This document shows positions 37,441 to 46,478 of a stretch of 64,000 bases of DNA, piece after piece. The stretch's first letter is position 1. Every line of letters starts with the position of its first letter. The notes beneath the pieces are model-generated. The model saw only the letters and a program-made list of their open reading frames with translations, searched no databases and had not been told where the DNA came from. Position numbers and translations under genes: made by a program. This stretch comes from Puniceicoccaceae bacterium (GTDB taxonomy: Bacteria > Verrucomicrobiota > Verrucomicrobiia > Opitutales > JAFGAQ01). The stretch lies in NCBI GenBank assembly GCA_028285755.1, contig JANQOQ010000008.1:1209399-1273398 (forward strand), read 5' to 3'.

Positions 37441-38481
37441 ATGAAGAAAAAAGCCGTTTTACTGCTGAATTTGGGCTCACCCGATTCGACTGAAGTCAAA
37501 GATGTTCGCCGTTACCTCTCCCAGTTCCTGATGGATGAGCGCGTGATTAATGTATCCACATGGTTTCGATGGGTGATTCTCAATGTATTTATATTACCCA
37601 CACGTCCCAAACAATCAGCCGAAGCCTATTCCAGCATTTGGACGGATGAGGGATCACCTTTGATCGTTACCAGCCGTAAATTTCAAAAGTTGGTGGACGA
37701 AAAGATCGAGCTGAAGTCTTACCTCGGCATGCGTTACGGCAATCCTTCTACGGAAAGCCAGGTGAAGCAAATGAAAGCGGATGGGGTCGAAGAAGTGCTC
37801 ATTTTCCCCCTCTATCCACACTATGCCATGTCCAGCTACGAATCGGCACTGGTTTGTGCAACAGAGGCCATCAAGGAGCTTGCACCGGAGATTACCTGTC
37901 AGGTTGTAAACCCTTACTACAATGACCCGGAATACATCGATGCACTAATCGACCAGGCATCCAGTTACCTGGCGCAAGATTATGATCACCTGCTATTCTC
38001 ATTTCATGGCATACCCGAAAAGCACCTTCGCATTAGCGACCCTTCACATGCGCATTGCCTAAGTGGTAATTGCTGCCAGCGCGAACACCCCGCCCATGCG
38101 ACCTGCTATCGCCACCAATGCCTGGAGACCGTCAAGGCTTTTGTGGGCAAAGCAGGCATCCCTAATGGTAAATTCAGTGTATCCTTCCAGTCCCGCCTGG
38201 GGAGAGATCCCTGGTTGCAGCCATACACCGATAAGCGACTGGAGGCCATGCCCGAAGAGGGAATCAAAAAGCTGCTGGTGATCTGCCCCGCGTTTGTCAC
38301 CGATTGCTTAGAGACACTAGAGGAAATCGCGATGGAAGGCAAAGATGAGTTCCTTGAAGCCGGGGGTGAGACCTTTGCGCAGATCCCCTGTTTGAATTTG
38401 AACGACAAGTGGATCGACTACGTTGCAAAACGGGTGAATCACTTTGCCCATGCGGCTGAGCCTGCTCCCCAATTAGTCTAA
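37441..38481 (+). CDS. hemH: Ferrochelatase
   Basis: 346 residues. It inserts ferrous iron into protoporphyrin IX (or coproporphyrin III in the other branch) at the membrane face. The catalytic His is in FSFHGIPEKH and the conserved Glu in DCLETLEEI. Between them an insertion around residues 201-222 carries five Cys (HCLSGNCC ... ATCYRHQC), a feature of many bacterial ferrochelatases that could hold a metal or 2Fe-2S cluster; that is inference. hemF upstream without a coproheme decarboxylase suggests the protoporphyrin branch. Confidence 0.96.
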   Translation: MKKKAVLLLNLGSPDSTEVKDVRRYLSQFLMDERVINVSTWFRWVILNVFILPTRPKQSAEAYSSIWTDEGSPLIVTSRKFQKLVDEKIELKSYLGMRYGNPSTESQVKQMKADGVEEVLIFPLYPHYAMSSYESALVCATEAIKELAPEITCQVVNPYYNDPEYIDALIDQASSYLAQDYDHLLFSFHGIPEKHLRISDPSHAHCLSGNCCQREHPAHATCYRHQCLETVKAFVGKAGIPNGKFSVSFQSRLGRDPWLQPYTDKRLEAMPEEGIKKLLVICPAFVTDCLETLEEIAMEGKDEFLEAGGETFAQIPCLNLNDKWIDYVAKRVNHFAHAAEPAPQLV

Positions 38482-38534
38482 GTGCATCGCAAAAGCTTGG
38501 CAAATCGCCTAATTTTGCCCCATAAGTAGGTAAT

Positions 38535-39365
38535 ATGCAGTTTCATTACATCAGTGCTGTATTATTTGTGTTCGCCTTGGTGATGCATCTTTTACTCAGG
38601 CGTTCGGGCAGGCCTGTGCTTTGGTTGGGTTCGTATATATTATTTGCGATCGGTTTTATCTTCCTGACGGGCTATCTTTATGAGCGGGGCTCGGTAGTCA
38701 GGGCCTGTCCCCTGGGGAATACGTTTGAGATCGTGAGTTTCATTTCGTGGTCAGGGGTATTAATCTATCTATTGATAGGTCCGCTCTTTCGGATGACGCA
38801 CATGGGCTTATTCATCGCAGCACTGCTAACCCTGTGCAACGGGCTGCTCTATGCCTTTCCGGGGCTGAATGCCCCCTATGATCACTTGTTGAATCCCTCA
38901 ACCACCTGGATTGAGTTTCACGCCTCACTGGCGATTTTCAGTTATGGAGCCTTCGCACTGCAGTTTCTGTTGGCGGTTATGTATTTGCTACAGTATCAAT
39001 CCCTTACTGCGAAGAAGCCCCATAGCTTCTTTGAATTCTTACCCCCACTCTTAAAGCTGGAGCGCATATCTCTGGTAATATTGGTAGTAGGGTTCCTGTT
39101 ACTGTATATTTCATTATTTGTCGGGTCTTTTACCTGGTTTACGGATCAGGGGGACGTCTCGATAAAAAAGTGGGTGATCTCCATCACCGTTTGCCTGCTG
39201 TATTTAGGGCTCTTAGTCGCTAGGTTGACCCATCGTCTGATCGCGGATAAGTTTGCCTGGTTAAGTATCGTAATCTTCCTGGTGGCGGTGATTTCTTTGA
39301 TCCCGCTGAGTCCTACCGGTGCTTCGGAGCCAGCCGGCACCGTCGCATCGCAAGTGAGTGAGTAA
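38535..39365 (+). CDS. HemX/CcsA-family cytochrome c assembly-like membrane protein
   Basis: 276 residues with about eight membrane spans. It belongs to the CcmC/CcsA/HemX family, but the tryptophan-rich WGWDPKE heme-presenting loop of true CcsA is absent, replaced by a short WFTDQGDVS loop. That points to the HemX type, which modulates HemA levels in Bacillus. The stop abuts the hemA ATG directly (TAA then ATG), so the two are translationally coupled, which supports a HemX role. Conserved His residues that could bind heme are in the membrane near HASLAIFSYG. Confidence 0.85.
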   Translation: MQFHYISAVLFVFALVMHLLLRRSGRPVLWLGSYILFAIGFIFLTGYLYERGSVVRACPLGNTFEIVSFISWSGVLIYLLIGPLFRMTHMGLFIAALLTLCNGLLYAFPGLNAPYDHLLNPSTTWIEFHASLAIFSYGAFALQFLLAVMYLLQYQSLTAKKPHSFFEFLPPLLKLERISLVILVVGFLLLYISLFVGSFTWFTDQGDVSIKKWVISITVCLLYLGLLVARLTHRLIADKFAWLSIVIFLVAVISLIPLSPTGASEPAGTVASQVSE

Positions 39366-40436
39366 ATGCAGGATTCTAAAGACAACAAGCTGGAGCTCAA
39401 GGAGTCGCTCTTCGTGTATTCGATCAATCACCATGATGCGGATCTGGAAATGCGCGAACAGCTCAAGCTCGCTGCAGATACTCAGGACAAGCTTAAGAGC
39501 TCCCTGAGGGAAGTATCCGGCTTGAAGGAGTGGACAATCATCGATACCTGCAATCGTTGGGAGCTCTACGGTGTCGTCGATCAGGAGGATATCGATGAAC
39601 GATTGAAGCCGATGCTTACTGAACACTTCTCGATGAACGGCAACCCCATTGATGAGGTAATGATGACCGATAATGAGAGTGCGATGATCCGCCACTTGTT
39701 TGAGGTTTGCAGTGGTCTGGATTCTCAAATGGTGGGGGAGACTGAGATACTGGGGCAGGTGAAAAGTGCGTTTGAACGTGCACAGGAAGACAAAAGCACT
39801 GGAGCCAATCTCAACCGCATATTCAACAAAGCGTTCCAAACCGCCAAATGGGTGCGTACGAATACCGAGATTGGCAAAGGCCAGGTCAGCATCGGCAACG
39901 TTGCTGCAAACCTAGGCAGTCGTATATTTGAGGACTTAAAGGAATGCCGGGTATTGCTCATTGGCAGTGGTGAAGTAGGCACAAATACCGCTTATTCTCT
40001 GCATAACCGTGCAGTGAAATCGATTACGATCACCAGCCGTAATTTCGACAAATCCCGGAGTCTCGCTAAGGAGTTGGGTGCCGCCGTTCTGGAGTTTGAT
40101 CAATTCAAGGACCAGCTGCACGATTTTGATATCGTCATTGCCTGCACCGCAGCTCCCGGTGCAATTTTGGATTTGAAAACCATAAAAAAGGTGATGCGAC
40201 AGCGATCGTTTAAGCCGATGTTCTTTATCGATCTGGCATTACCCCGCGATATTGATCCCAAAGCCCATAAGCTTAGTCAGGTTTTTATCTACAACCTTGA
40301 TGATATCTCTGCCATCGCGAATGAAAATCTGGAAAACCGTAAATCCGAGATTCAGCGTTGCCGGGATATTATTGCCAGCAAAGCCTGGGTGACCTGGTTG
40401 GAAGTCATGCGACGCTCCAGGCTGATAAAGCGTTAG
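39366..40436 (+). CDS. hemA: Glutamyl-tRNA reductase, short form
   Basis: 356 residues. It reduces glutamyl-tRNA(Glu) to glutamate-1-semialdehyde with NADPH, the first step of C5 tetrapyrrole synthesis. The catalytic Cys is in IIDTCNRWE, the specificity block is SGLDSQMVGETEILGQVK, and the NADPH Rossmann motif GSGEVGTNTA is intact. It stops soon after the spinal helix begins, about 60 residues earlier than the E. coli enzyme (418), so most of the C-terminal dimerisation domain is missing. From memory, chlamydial HemA is short in a similar way, which would suit a PVC-superphylum genome. Its stop overlaps the converging plsC gene by 4 bp. Confidence 0.95.
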   Translation: MQDSKDNKLELKESLFVYSINHHDADLEMREQLKLAADTQDKLKSSLREVSGLKEWTIIDTCNRWELYGVVDQEDIDERLKPMLTEHFSMNGNPIDEVMMTDNESAMIRHLFEVCSGLDSQMVGETEILGQVKSAFERAQEDKSTGANLNRIFNKAFQTAKWVRTNTEIGKGQVSIGNVAANLGSRIFEDLKECRVLLIGSGEVGTNTAYSLHNRAVKSITITSRNFDKSRSLAKELGAAVLEFDQFKDQLHDFDIVIACTAAPGAILDLKTIKKVMRQRSFKPMFFIDLALPRDIDPKAHKLSQVFIYNLDDISAIANENLENRKSEIQRCRDIIASKAWVTWLEVMRRSRLIKR

Positions 40437-41077
40437 ACACGCTTGTTGTATTTATCGCACTCAATATTACGGATCGCATCCATAATGCGGTGCGTGGCTA
40501 CTTCGTATCGGTTTTTATCAGTGTTACCTGGGTCGTAATCCGCTGCTTCGAGTGGGGGTCTGTAAATACAGGTGATTTCACCCCCGATTTTGGGAAACTT
40601 ATCATCCCCGCTAAAAGCTTCGTAGGTGCCAAAAATACGGGCCGGGATCACAGGTGCTTCGGAACGGCAGGCAATGAGGCCCACACCGTTCTTCGGCTCC
40701 TGCAGGTTGCCATCCGGGCTGCGGGTTCCTTCCGGAAAAATAAGCGCACCATGACCTTCCTTTACCCGCGAAATAATTTTCTTGAGCGTGCGGATCTCGG
40801 ATTTGGAGTCCCGGTCAATGGGAATAACCCGTAATCGGGGCAACAACCACTTCATGAAGGGATGGATAAGCAACGTACTCCGTGCGATGTAATACATGAA
40901 GCCTTGCAGGCGATTACCTACAAGAGGCGGATCGAGGTGGCTCATGTGATTCGGAGCCAGTATAAAACCCCCTTTGCGGGGCACGTGGTCTAACCCTTTC
41001 CAGGTGAGTTTATGAAAAGTCTCCAGGTAGAATCCGCAAATGGTAGAACTGAAATTATAGACAAAATACTGATCCAC
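40433..41077 (-). CDS. plsC: 1-acyl-sn-glycerol-3-phosphate acyltransferase family protein
   Basis: 214 residues from a GTG at 41077. The acyltransferase motifs are NHMSHLD (the H-x4-D catalytic dyad), IPIDRDS, and FPEGTRSPDG, and the block PVIPARIFGTYEA is the fourth motif. It transfers an acyl group to lysophosphatidate at the inner membrane to give phosphatidate for phospholipid synthesis. Some PlsC-like proteins acylate other lipids, so the gene name is likely, not certain. It is divergent from ispF. Confidence 0.88.
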   Translation of the reverse strand: MDQYFVYNFSSTICGFYLETFHKLTWKGLDHVPRKGGFILAPNHMSHLDPPLVGNRLQGFMYYIARSTLLIHPFMKWLLPRLRVIPIDRDSKSEIRTLKKIISRVKEGHGALIFPEGTRSPDGNLQEPKNGVGLIACRSEAPVIPARIFGTYEAFSGDDKFPKIGGEITCIYRPPLEAADYDPGNTDKNRYEVATHRIMDAIRNIECDKYNKRV

Positions 41078-41184
41078 AATGAAGGCATTTCAAGTGCCGC
41101 GCTTTGTGTCAACTATAGATGCCCTCCATTCGGCTATCTGATAAATAAAGTTGCGGTATTGGCCCAAATTCCCGATACAAAGGC

Positions 41185-41658
41185 ATGCGAATTGGCTATG
41201 GTTACGATATACACCGTATTGCGGACGGTCGAAAGCTTGTACTGGGCGGTGTGCATATTCCGTGTGAGTTTGGCCTGCTGGGGCACTCCGACGCGGATTG
41301 CCTGAGTCATGCCGTCGCAGATGCGATCCTCGGTGCACTTGCGTTGCCCGATATCGGGCATTTTTTTCCAAATACGGATGCATCCATTGAAGGTATCGAT
41401 TCTCAGCGCATAATTGAGCGTGCAGTTGTTGAAGCACAAAAAAAAGGTTACCAGATAGGCAATATTGATGCTATGCTCATCGCGGAACGACCTAGAATTG
41501 CAGCATATATACCCGCAATGAAGGAAGTCCTTGCCCCTTCACTGGGTGTGACTGTGGAGCAAGTGGGTATCAAGGCCACGACCAACGAAGGCGTGGGTGA
41601 TATCGGGAAAGGCCTGGCGATCGCAGCCCATGCGAGCTGCCTGCTCATGCCTGTCTAA
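41185..41658 (+). CDS. ispF: 2-C-methyl-D-erythritol 2,4-cyclodiphosphate synthase
   Basis: 157 residues, standard length. It cyclises CDP-methylerythritol 2-phosphate in the MEP isoprenoid pathway. The metal and substrate ligands are present: GYDIH at the N-terminus, LLGHSDADCLSHAVADAILGA, and the closing KATTNEGVGDIGKGLAIAAHA. The stop overlaps that of the converging ndk gene by 4 bp. No ispD is adjacent. Confidence 0.97.
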   Translation: MRIGYGYDIHRIADGRKLVLGGVHIPCEFGLLGHSDADCLSHAVADAILGALALPDIGHFFPNTDASIEGIDSQRIIERAVVEAQKKGYQIGNIDAMLIAERPRIAAYIPAMKEVLAPSLGVTVEQVGIKATTNEGVGDIGKGLAIAAHASCLLMPV

Positions 41659-42074
41659 AGATCAAAGACTTCGCCGGCTTCGAAGAAACGCTCGATTTCA
41701 ATCACTGCAGTCTCAGGTCCGTCGGACGCATGCACTACGTTGATCATCATGTCCGTGCCAAAGTCACCGCGTATGGTGCCTGCTTCCGCCTTGCGTGAAT
41801 CCGTAGGCCCCAGTAAATCCCGGAATCTCTGAATGACGTCATCACCCTTAAGCACCATTCCGATGACAGGGCGGCTGCTCATAAAGGCCTCAATTTCCGG
41901 ATAGAAAGGCTTATCCGCCACATGAGCATAATGCTCACGCAAAACCTCCGGGGTCAGCTGGATCATCTTTGTTGCCACAATTTCAAATCCGGCATCCTCA
42001 ATGCGGGCAATGACTTTTCCGGCCACTTTGTTTTTAAGGCAGTCCGGCTTTAGTAGTATGAGTGTTTGTTCCAT
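41655..42074 (-). CDS. ndk: Nucleoside diphosphate kinase
   Basis: 139 residues. It passes the gamma phosphate of ATP to nucleoside diphosphates through a phospho-His; the active-site His is in NVVHASDGPE. Other landmarks are LLKPDCLKN at the start and RPVIGMVLKGDDVI. It is standard for a housekeeping homotetramer or hexamer. It lies 34 bp downstream of clpP on the same strand and may be co-transcribed. Confidence 0.96.
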   Translation of the reverse strand: MEQTLILLKPDCLKNKVAGKVIARIEDAGFEIVATKMIQLTPEVLREHYAHVADKPFYPEIEAFMSSRPVIGMVLKGDDVIQRFRDLLGPTDSRKAEAGTIRGDFGTDMMINVVHASDGPETAVIEIERFFEAGEVFDL

Positions 42075-42108
42075 TGTTATGATGAAAGGAATGTTTGTGT
42101 GCCAGGTA

Positions 42109-42708
42109 TTACATCACCCGATCTACGATGCTATCCGCTAGGCCGTACTCGATAGCCTCCTGAGCATTCATGTAGAAGTCGCGGTCACTATCCTGCTGAA
42201 TCTTTTCAATGGGCTGGCCAGAAGCATTTGCCAGAATTTTGTTTAGCTCATCGCGGATACGCTCCATTTCCTGCGCCTGAATATTGATATCCACAGCAGG
42301 CCCTACCATACGTCCTGCAATCAAAGGCTGGTGAATGAGTACCCGTGCATAGGGATAAAGAAATCGGCTGCCTTTGGGTGCGCCGCTCAGGAGTATGGAG
42401 CCCATACTCGCTGCCATACCCGTCACCACAACGGTGATCGGCGATTCAATGAGCTGCATGGTATCATAGATAGCCATTCCCGCAGTAATGGATCCCCCGG
42501 GTGTGTTCATATAAAAGGTGATCGGCTCTCCGCTTTTTTCCCATTCCAGGTAGAGCAATTTCTCAGTGATATCCTTGGCTGAATCATCCGAGACTTCACC
42601 CCATAGAAAAATCTTTCGTTTACTCAGAAACTGTTTCTGTATAGCGCTGGGAAAGCCCTTGGATTCTTTGTTTTCCTTCTCTTCTTCGTTTAAAATCGGT
42701 ACTTGCAT
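42109..42708 (-). CDS. clpP: ATP-dependent Clp protease proteolytic subunit
   Basis: 199 residues. The Ser of the triad is in GMAASMGS, the His in VLIHQPL and the Asp in SDRDFYM. The N-terminus, rich in Lys and Glu, differs from the E. coli propeptide, and FLWGEVSDD replaces the usual IIFLGGPIDD block. These divergences suggest a second ClpP paralogue rather than the main one, which normally sits with tig and clpX; neither is here. It degrades unfolded proteins delivered by a Clp ATPase. Confidence 0.93.
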   Translation of the reverse strand: MQVPILNEEEKENKESKGFPSAIQKQFLSKRKIFLWGEVSDDSAKDITEKLLYLEWEKSGEPITFYMNTPGGSITAGMAIYDTMQLIESPITVVVTGMAASMGSILLSGAPKGSRFLYPYARVLIHQPLIAGRMVGPAVDINIQAQEMERIRDELNKILANASGQPIEKIQQDSDRDFYMNAQEAIEYGLADSIVDRVM

Positions 42709-42794
42709 TTCAATGTATCAATAATTGCGTAAACTTCCAAAATGACGCTCTGAGCATTGCATGTCAACCGAGTAGCCGATATTCTTTGCGCATG

Positions 42795-43253
42795 TTATGC
42801 GAACTCGGGAGGGGGTGGAAGATCGTGGTCCAGTTGATCGATTCGTCGCTTGTGCCGTCCACCCTCGAAGGTGGCATCCAGCCAGGTCTTAACGATCTGT
42901 TTCGCAAGCTCAGCATCCACCAGGCGTGCTCCCATGGAGATGATGTTGGCATTATTGTGTTCCTTGGCCAGGCGTGCAGAGTCTAGGCTCCAGCAAAGTC
43001 CGCAGCGGATACCCTTTACCTTATTCGCGGCAATGGCTTCCCCATTCCCACTGCCGCCAAAGACTACCCCCAGATCGCAGGTGCCATCTGCAACATGCTT
43101 TGCCGCATACTGCACATAGACCGGATAGTCGACTGATTCAGGTGAATAACAGCCGTAATCCTCAACTTCGTGTCCAAGCTCTTCACCCAAATATTGGCGG
43201 ATGACCTCTTTGAGAGGGTAGCCTGCGTGGTCGGTTCCCAATGCGATTTTCAT
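42795..43253 (-). CDS. rpiB: Ribose-5-phosphate isomerase B (mycobacterial-type active site)
   Basis: 152 residues. It interconverts ribose 5-phosphate and ribulose 5-phosphate. The phosphate/catalytic loop reads FGGSGNGEAIAANKVKG, with no Cys at the E. coli position 66 equivalent. This matches the group in which Glu of the NGE motif is the base, as in Mycobacterium tuberculosis. The N-terminal TDHAGYPLK segment is standard. It is upstream of clpP in the same orientation. Confidence 0.93.
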   Translation of the reverse strand: MKIALGTDHAGYPLKEVIRQYLGEELGHEVEDYGCYSPESVDYPVYVQYAAKHVADGTCDLGVVFGGSGNGEAIAANKVKGIRCGLCWSLDSARLAKEHNNANIISMGARLVDAELAKQIVKTWLDATFEGGRHKRRIDQLDHDLPPPPEFA

Positions 43254-43406
43254 ATTTCTGAAACGAGTAGCAAAGTTTTCGAGCAGAAGTCAACGAACAG
43301 AAAAGCACAGTTTGATTTTTTCTTTACGGTTTAGCCTGGCTATACGCATTGACAGTATGGTACCGCCTTTGATATTAAACCACAAACATTCCTTACCTAA
43401 ATCACT

Positions 43407-44204
43407 ATGAAACAATATACTTACCTATACCACCGCATATTCTTAACACTGTTCATTTCCCTGGCAGCAACATTCAGCGCCTTTGGGGTCAAAATTAATT
43501 TCGAAAAATCCACCCCGGTGGGCAGCTGGCAAATACGACAGGAAATGATGACCGACGAAAAAGGCCGTCAGACCATGCAGGAAATTAAAACCTCGTTACT
43601 CGGTGAAGAGAAACGTGAAGGCAAAGACCATTACTGGATGGAACTTGTAATCCAGAATCATAACGTTCGCAAAGGAAAAGTGTCCAAGACCGGAGATCGC
43701 TCCATTGTAAAAGTACTCGTAGAGGCGGATGTGCTTAATGGCGACCTATCCAAAGTAATCAACAATCTTACGGGTTTCGGTAAGGAAATTATCATGCAGA
43801 CGGGCGATGCCGACCCCATGAAAATCGAACAGGGCGGAATGATGGGCAGTATGCTCATGCAGGCCATGGGAATTAAAGTAGACTACGATTTCGAAGAAAC
43901 CGGCAGTGAGACGGTTAATGTGGAAGGCGGAAAATTTAAAACCCGTGTCATTGAAGGCAGTGGATCAGTGCAGTCCAAGATCATGTTTCAAACGATCAAT
44001 GTGCAGAGTGAGACCAAGCAATGGGTCAGCGAGGAAGTACCCTTTGGTATGGTAAAGTCGGAAAGCCGTATCGATACCAATGGTGAAATCACTACCTCCA
44101 CTGCGCAGCTTATGGAATACGGAAAATCCGGGGCGTTTTCCGAGATAAAGGGAGAACCTCAAAGTCTGCAAATACCCAATCTTCAAGGCCTCTTCGGCGG
44201 TTGA
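43407..44204 (+). CDS. Exported protein of unknown function
   Basis: 265 residues with a signal peptide (RIFLTLFISLAATFSAFG). The mature part begins VKINFEKSTPVGSWQI and has beta-rich repeats with WMELVIQNH and KTRVIEGSG; the style recalls outer-membrane-lipoprotein-sorting-like (LolA/LolB-fold) proteins, but I cannot name a family. A methionine-rich segment (GGMMGSMLMQAMG) near residue 148 stands out. It is monocistronic, on the opposite strand from the rpiB-clpP-ndk run, and just upstream of tRNA-Ser. Confidence 0.75.
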   Translation: MKQYTYLYHRIFLTLFISLAATFSAFGVKINFEKSTPVGSWQIRQEMMTDEKGRQTMQEIKTSLLGEEKREGKDHYWMELVIQNHNVRKGKVSKTGDRSIVKVLVEADVLNGDLSKVINNLTGFGKEIIMQTGDADPMKIEQGGMMGSMLMQAMGIKVDYDFEETGSETVNVEGGKFKTRVIEGSGSVQSKIMFQTINVQSETKQWVSEEVPFGMVKSESRIDTNGEITTSTAQLMEYGKSGAFSEIKGEPQSLQIPNLQGLFGG

Positions 44205-44273
44205 TTCCCTAAACGCTGATTCTCATTGACCCGTAATCAAGCCTCTGTCATCTATAACGGTTTTAATACGTTT

Positions 44274-44365
<92 letters not shown>

Positions 44366-44450
44366 CTGCCCTTAAACTATACACCTTCGTCGGCGAGTTG
44401 TCACAAGTGCGGTGAGATACCCTGAAATCAGCGGGTTATAAAGATAAACG

Positions 44451-44690
44451 GTGGCCAGAAAGTTGGACATACTTCCTGCCAAACTGGATATCAAAGCCAT
44501 CGTTAAGCACCTCTACCAAGGCAACGACCCACGCGTTATCAAACTCCTTACAAGCATCGGTTTTTACTATGATGAACATATCGCAGCTATCGAACGCCTC
44601 GTCAAAAGAGCAACCTGCTTCGCGAAACTGGAGAACTTCTTAAGCCCTGAATTCGAGCACTTCCAAAAAGCGTTTGTGGAAATAAAATAA
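44451..44690 (+). CDS. Short hypothetical protein beside tRNA-Ser
   Basis: 79 residues from a GTG at 44451, 87 bp after the tRNA. The composition is coding-like (amphipathic Lys/Leu helices) but no family is recognised. Its last residues, FEHFQKAFVEIK before the stop, are matched by FEHFQRALEEVK before a stop at 51319, on the far side of the TonB receptor cluster. Both may be remnants of one kind of element. It could be a real small gene or a truncated one. Confidence 0.35.
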   Translation: MARKLDILPAKLDIKAIVKHLYQGNDPRVIKLLTSIGFYYDEHIAAIERLVKRATCFAKLENFLSPEFEHFQKAFVEIK

Positions 44691-44887
44691 TTTTCGGTTA
44701 CTGGTTTGATCCCAGTGTCTGTAGTTATACATAAGTGCCTCTCATCTTTGAATCTTCATACTGTCCTTAAGAGTGCTAGGTGCTTTTTATACCACTATCT
44801 CTTTGGGAATAAAAAAGGAAAATCATTTTTGGGGTATTTTGTCATCGCGAGTGTCTCACCAGCGAATATAATTCTATTTTGCTGGAA

Positions 44888-45421
44888 ATGTTTAACAAAA
44901 GAACAGATCAAAAAGTAGCCGATTGCGACGACATATATCAGCATGAGAATAGTTTGAGATCATGGTTGATCGCGCGTTACCCCGGGCTTGAAGATATTGA
45001 TGATGTTATTCAAGAAGCTTTTTTTAAATTTCTGAAGGCCAGAAATTGTGGTCCTATTGCAAATCCGCGCTCTTATTTATTCGTTACAGCAGGGAATATT
45101 CTTAAGAATCGTTTTCGTCGTCGAGAGATAGAGCGACCAGATGGCGTATCCGAATTGGATCCGAATTTGGAGGTAGATGGGTTAAGAAATCCTTTAGAAG
45201 AAATCTCTGGAAACGAAGAGATTCAGATTTTGATAAGAGCGATCAAATCATTGCCGAAACGATGCAGACAAGTGATCACGTTAAGGAAAATTTATGGGTA
45301 TTCTATGCAAGAGGTGGCAAGCATATTGGGAATATCCAAGTCTACGGTAGATTCACAGTGCTGTATCGGCATGCGGAAATGTGCGAAGTTTTTAAAGGAG
45401 CATGGGGTAAAGGAGTTTTAA
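44888..45421 (+). CDS. FecI-type ECF sigma factor
   Basis: 177 residues from ATG 44888 (a TTG three codons upstream is in frame). Region 2 includes EDIDDVIQEAFFKFLKA and the region 4 helix-turn-helix is YSMQEVASILGISKSTVDSQ. It has the typical FecI order with FecR one base after its stop. It should drive the downstream receptor gene when released by FecR. The base composition is noticeably AT-richer than the hem genes. Confidence 0.9.
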   Translation: MFNKRTDQKVADCDDIYQHENSLRSWLIARYPGLEDIDDVIQEAFFKFLKARNCGPIANPRSYLFVTAGNILKNRFRRREIERPDGVSELDPNLEVDGLRNPLEEISGNEEIQILIRAIKSLPKRCRQVITLRKIYGYSMQEVASILGISKSTVDSQCCIGMRKCAKFLKEHGVKEF

Positions 45422-45422
45422 A

Positions 45423-46466
45423 ATGAAAAATACTGGAAATAGATCCGATTTGAGTGACACAGCAAGGGAACAGACGGCTGCTGAGTGGATAGTAAAACAT
45501 GAATACGGGCTTACTGCTGAGCAACAAGACGAGTTCTTGGATTGGTTAACCGAAGATCCCAAAAACAGGCAGGCTTATATTACGCAATCCTGGGCATGGG
45601 GTGAGATTGATCGTCTAGCTGGGCTGCAAAAAACGGATCATGCTCCCGTAAATTCAAACCTTTTTGATGAAATCGAAATAAAACCCTTTTATCGCAAGCA
45701 TGCTATAACTATGTCGATAGGCATAGTGGCGATGGCTGCTTCTTTGCTTCTCTTTATTGGCCTTTTCATTTTCGAAAATACTAAGCAAACCCCTCAAACT
45801 AAAGAATCTACATCTGTAGTTTTTAATCGAATTGAAAAGCAGCAATTTGATGATGGAAGTTCAGCAATTTTAAATAGAGGGGCAGTTGTATCCGTAGAAT
45901 ACACAGCGGAAATTAGACTGGTGCAGCTACTCAAGGGCGAAGCAAGTTTTAATATAGAAGAAGATATCAATCGTCCATTTATAGTTGAGGTAAAAGGTGT
46001 GCATGTAAGAGCTGTGGGAACTCAGTTTAATGTGAAGCTATCTGATGAGTCTGTAGATGTGATAGTCACAGAAGGTGTTGTTGCGGTTAGTATGCAAAAT
46101 ACCGATAACGCTGGAGTTGGAGAATCAATACTGGAGGCACACCATAGAGCCAATATTGAGATACAGGGTGAAAGTATGGATGTAAGTGTTGGGGTTATTG
46201 AAGAAGTGGAGTTAGCGGAGGAATTGCAATGGCATCCAGTCTTGCTTGAATTTGATAATGCTTCGCTCATTGAAATTATAGCCGAACTCAATACGAGAAA
46301 TGAAATCGAGATTATAATCGCTGATCCATCTCTTGAGTCTATTCGTATTTCAAGTGTCATCTGGTCTGACAATGTTGTCGGTTTTGTCGGCTTGCTGGAT
46401 TCTTATTTCAATATTGATGCGAAGCAGTTAGACCCCCAGACCATAGTCCTGGATAACCAAAAGTAG
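45423..46466 (+). CDS. FecR-type anti-sigma/sensor protein
   Basis: 347 residues. An N-terminal DUF4880 domain (AAEWIVKHEYGLTAEQQDEF, about 18-60) faces the cytoplasm; one membrane span follows (IGIVAMAASLLLFIGLFIF, about 97-115). The periplasmic FecR domain (DDGSSAILNRGAVVSVEY, KGVHVRAVGTQFNV) and a C-terminal DUF4974/STN-like segment (about 275-345) complete it. It senses the loaded receptor through the receptor's STN domain and controls the sigma factor. It sits 1 bp after the sigma gene. Confidence 0.92.
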   Translation: MKNTGNRSDLSDTAREQTAAEWIVKHEYGLTAEQQDEFLDWLTEDPKNRQAYITQSWAWGEIDRLAGLQKTDHAPVNSNLFDEIEIKPFYRKHAITMSIGIVAMAASLLLFIGLFIFENTKQTPQTKESTSVVFNRIEKQQFDDGSSAILNRGAVVSVEYTAEIRLVQLLKGEASFNIEEDINRPFIVEVKGVHVRAVGTQFNVKLSDESVDVIVTEGVVAVSMQNTDNAGVGESILEAHHRANIEIQGESMDVSVGVIEEVELAEELQWHPVLLEFDNASLIEIIAELNTRNEIEIIIADPSLESIRISSVIWSDNVVGFVGLLDSYFNIDAKQLDPQTIVLDNQK

Positions 46467-46478
46467 AGAAGCTTTGTT

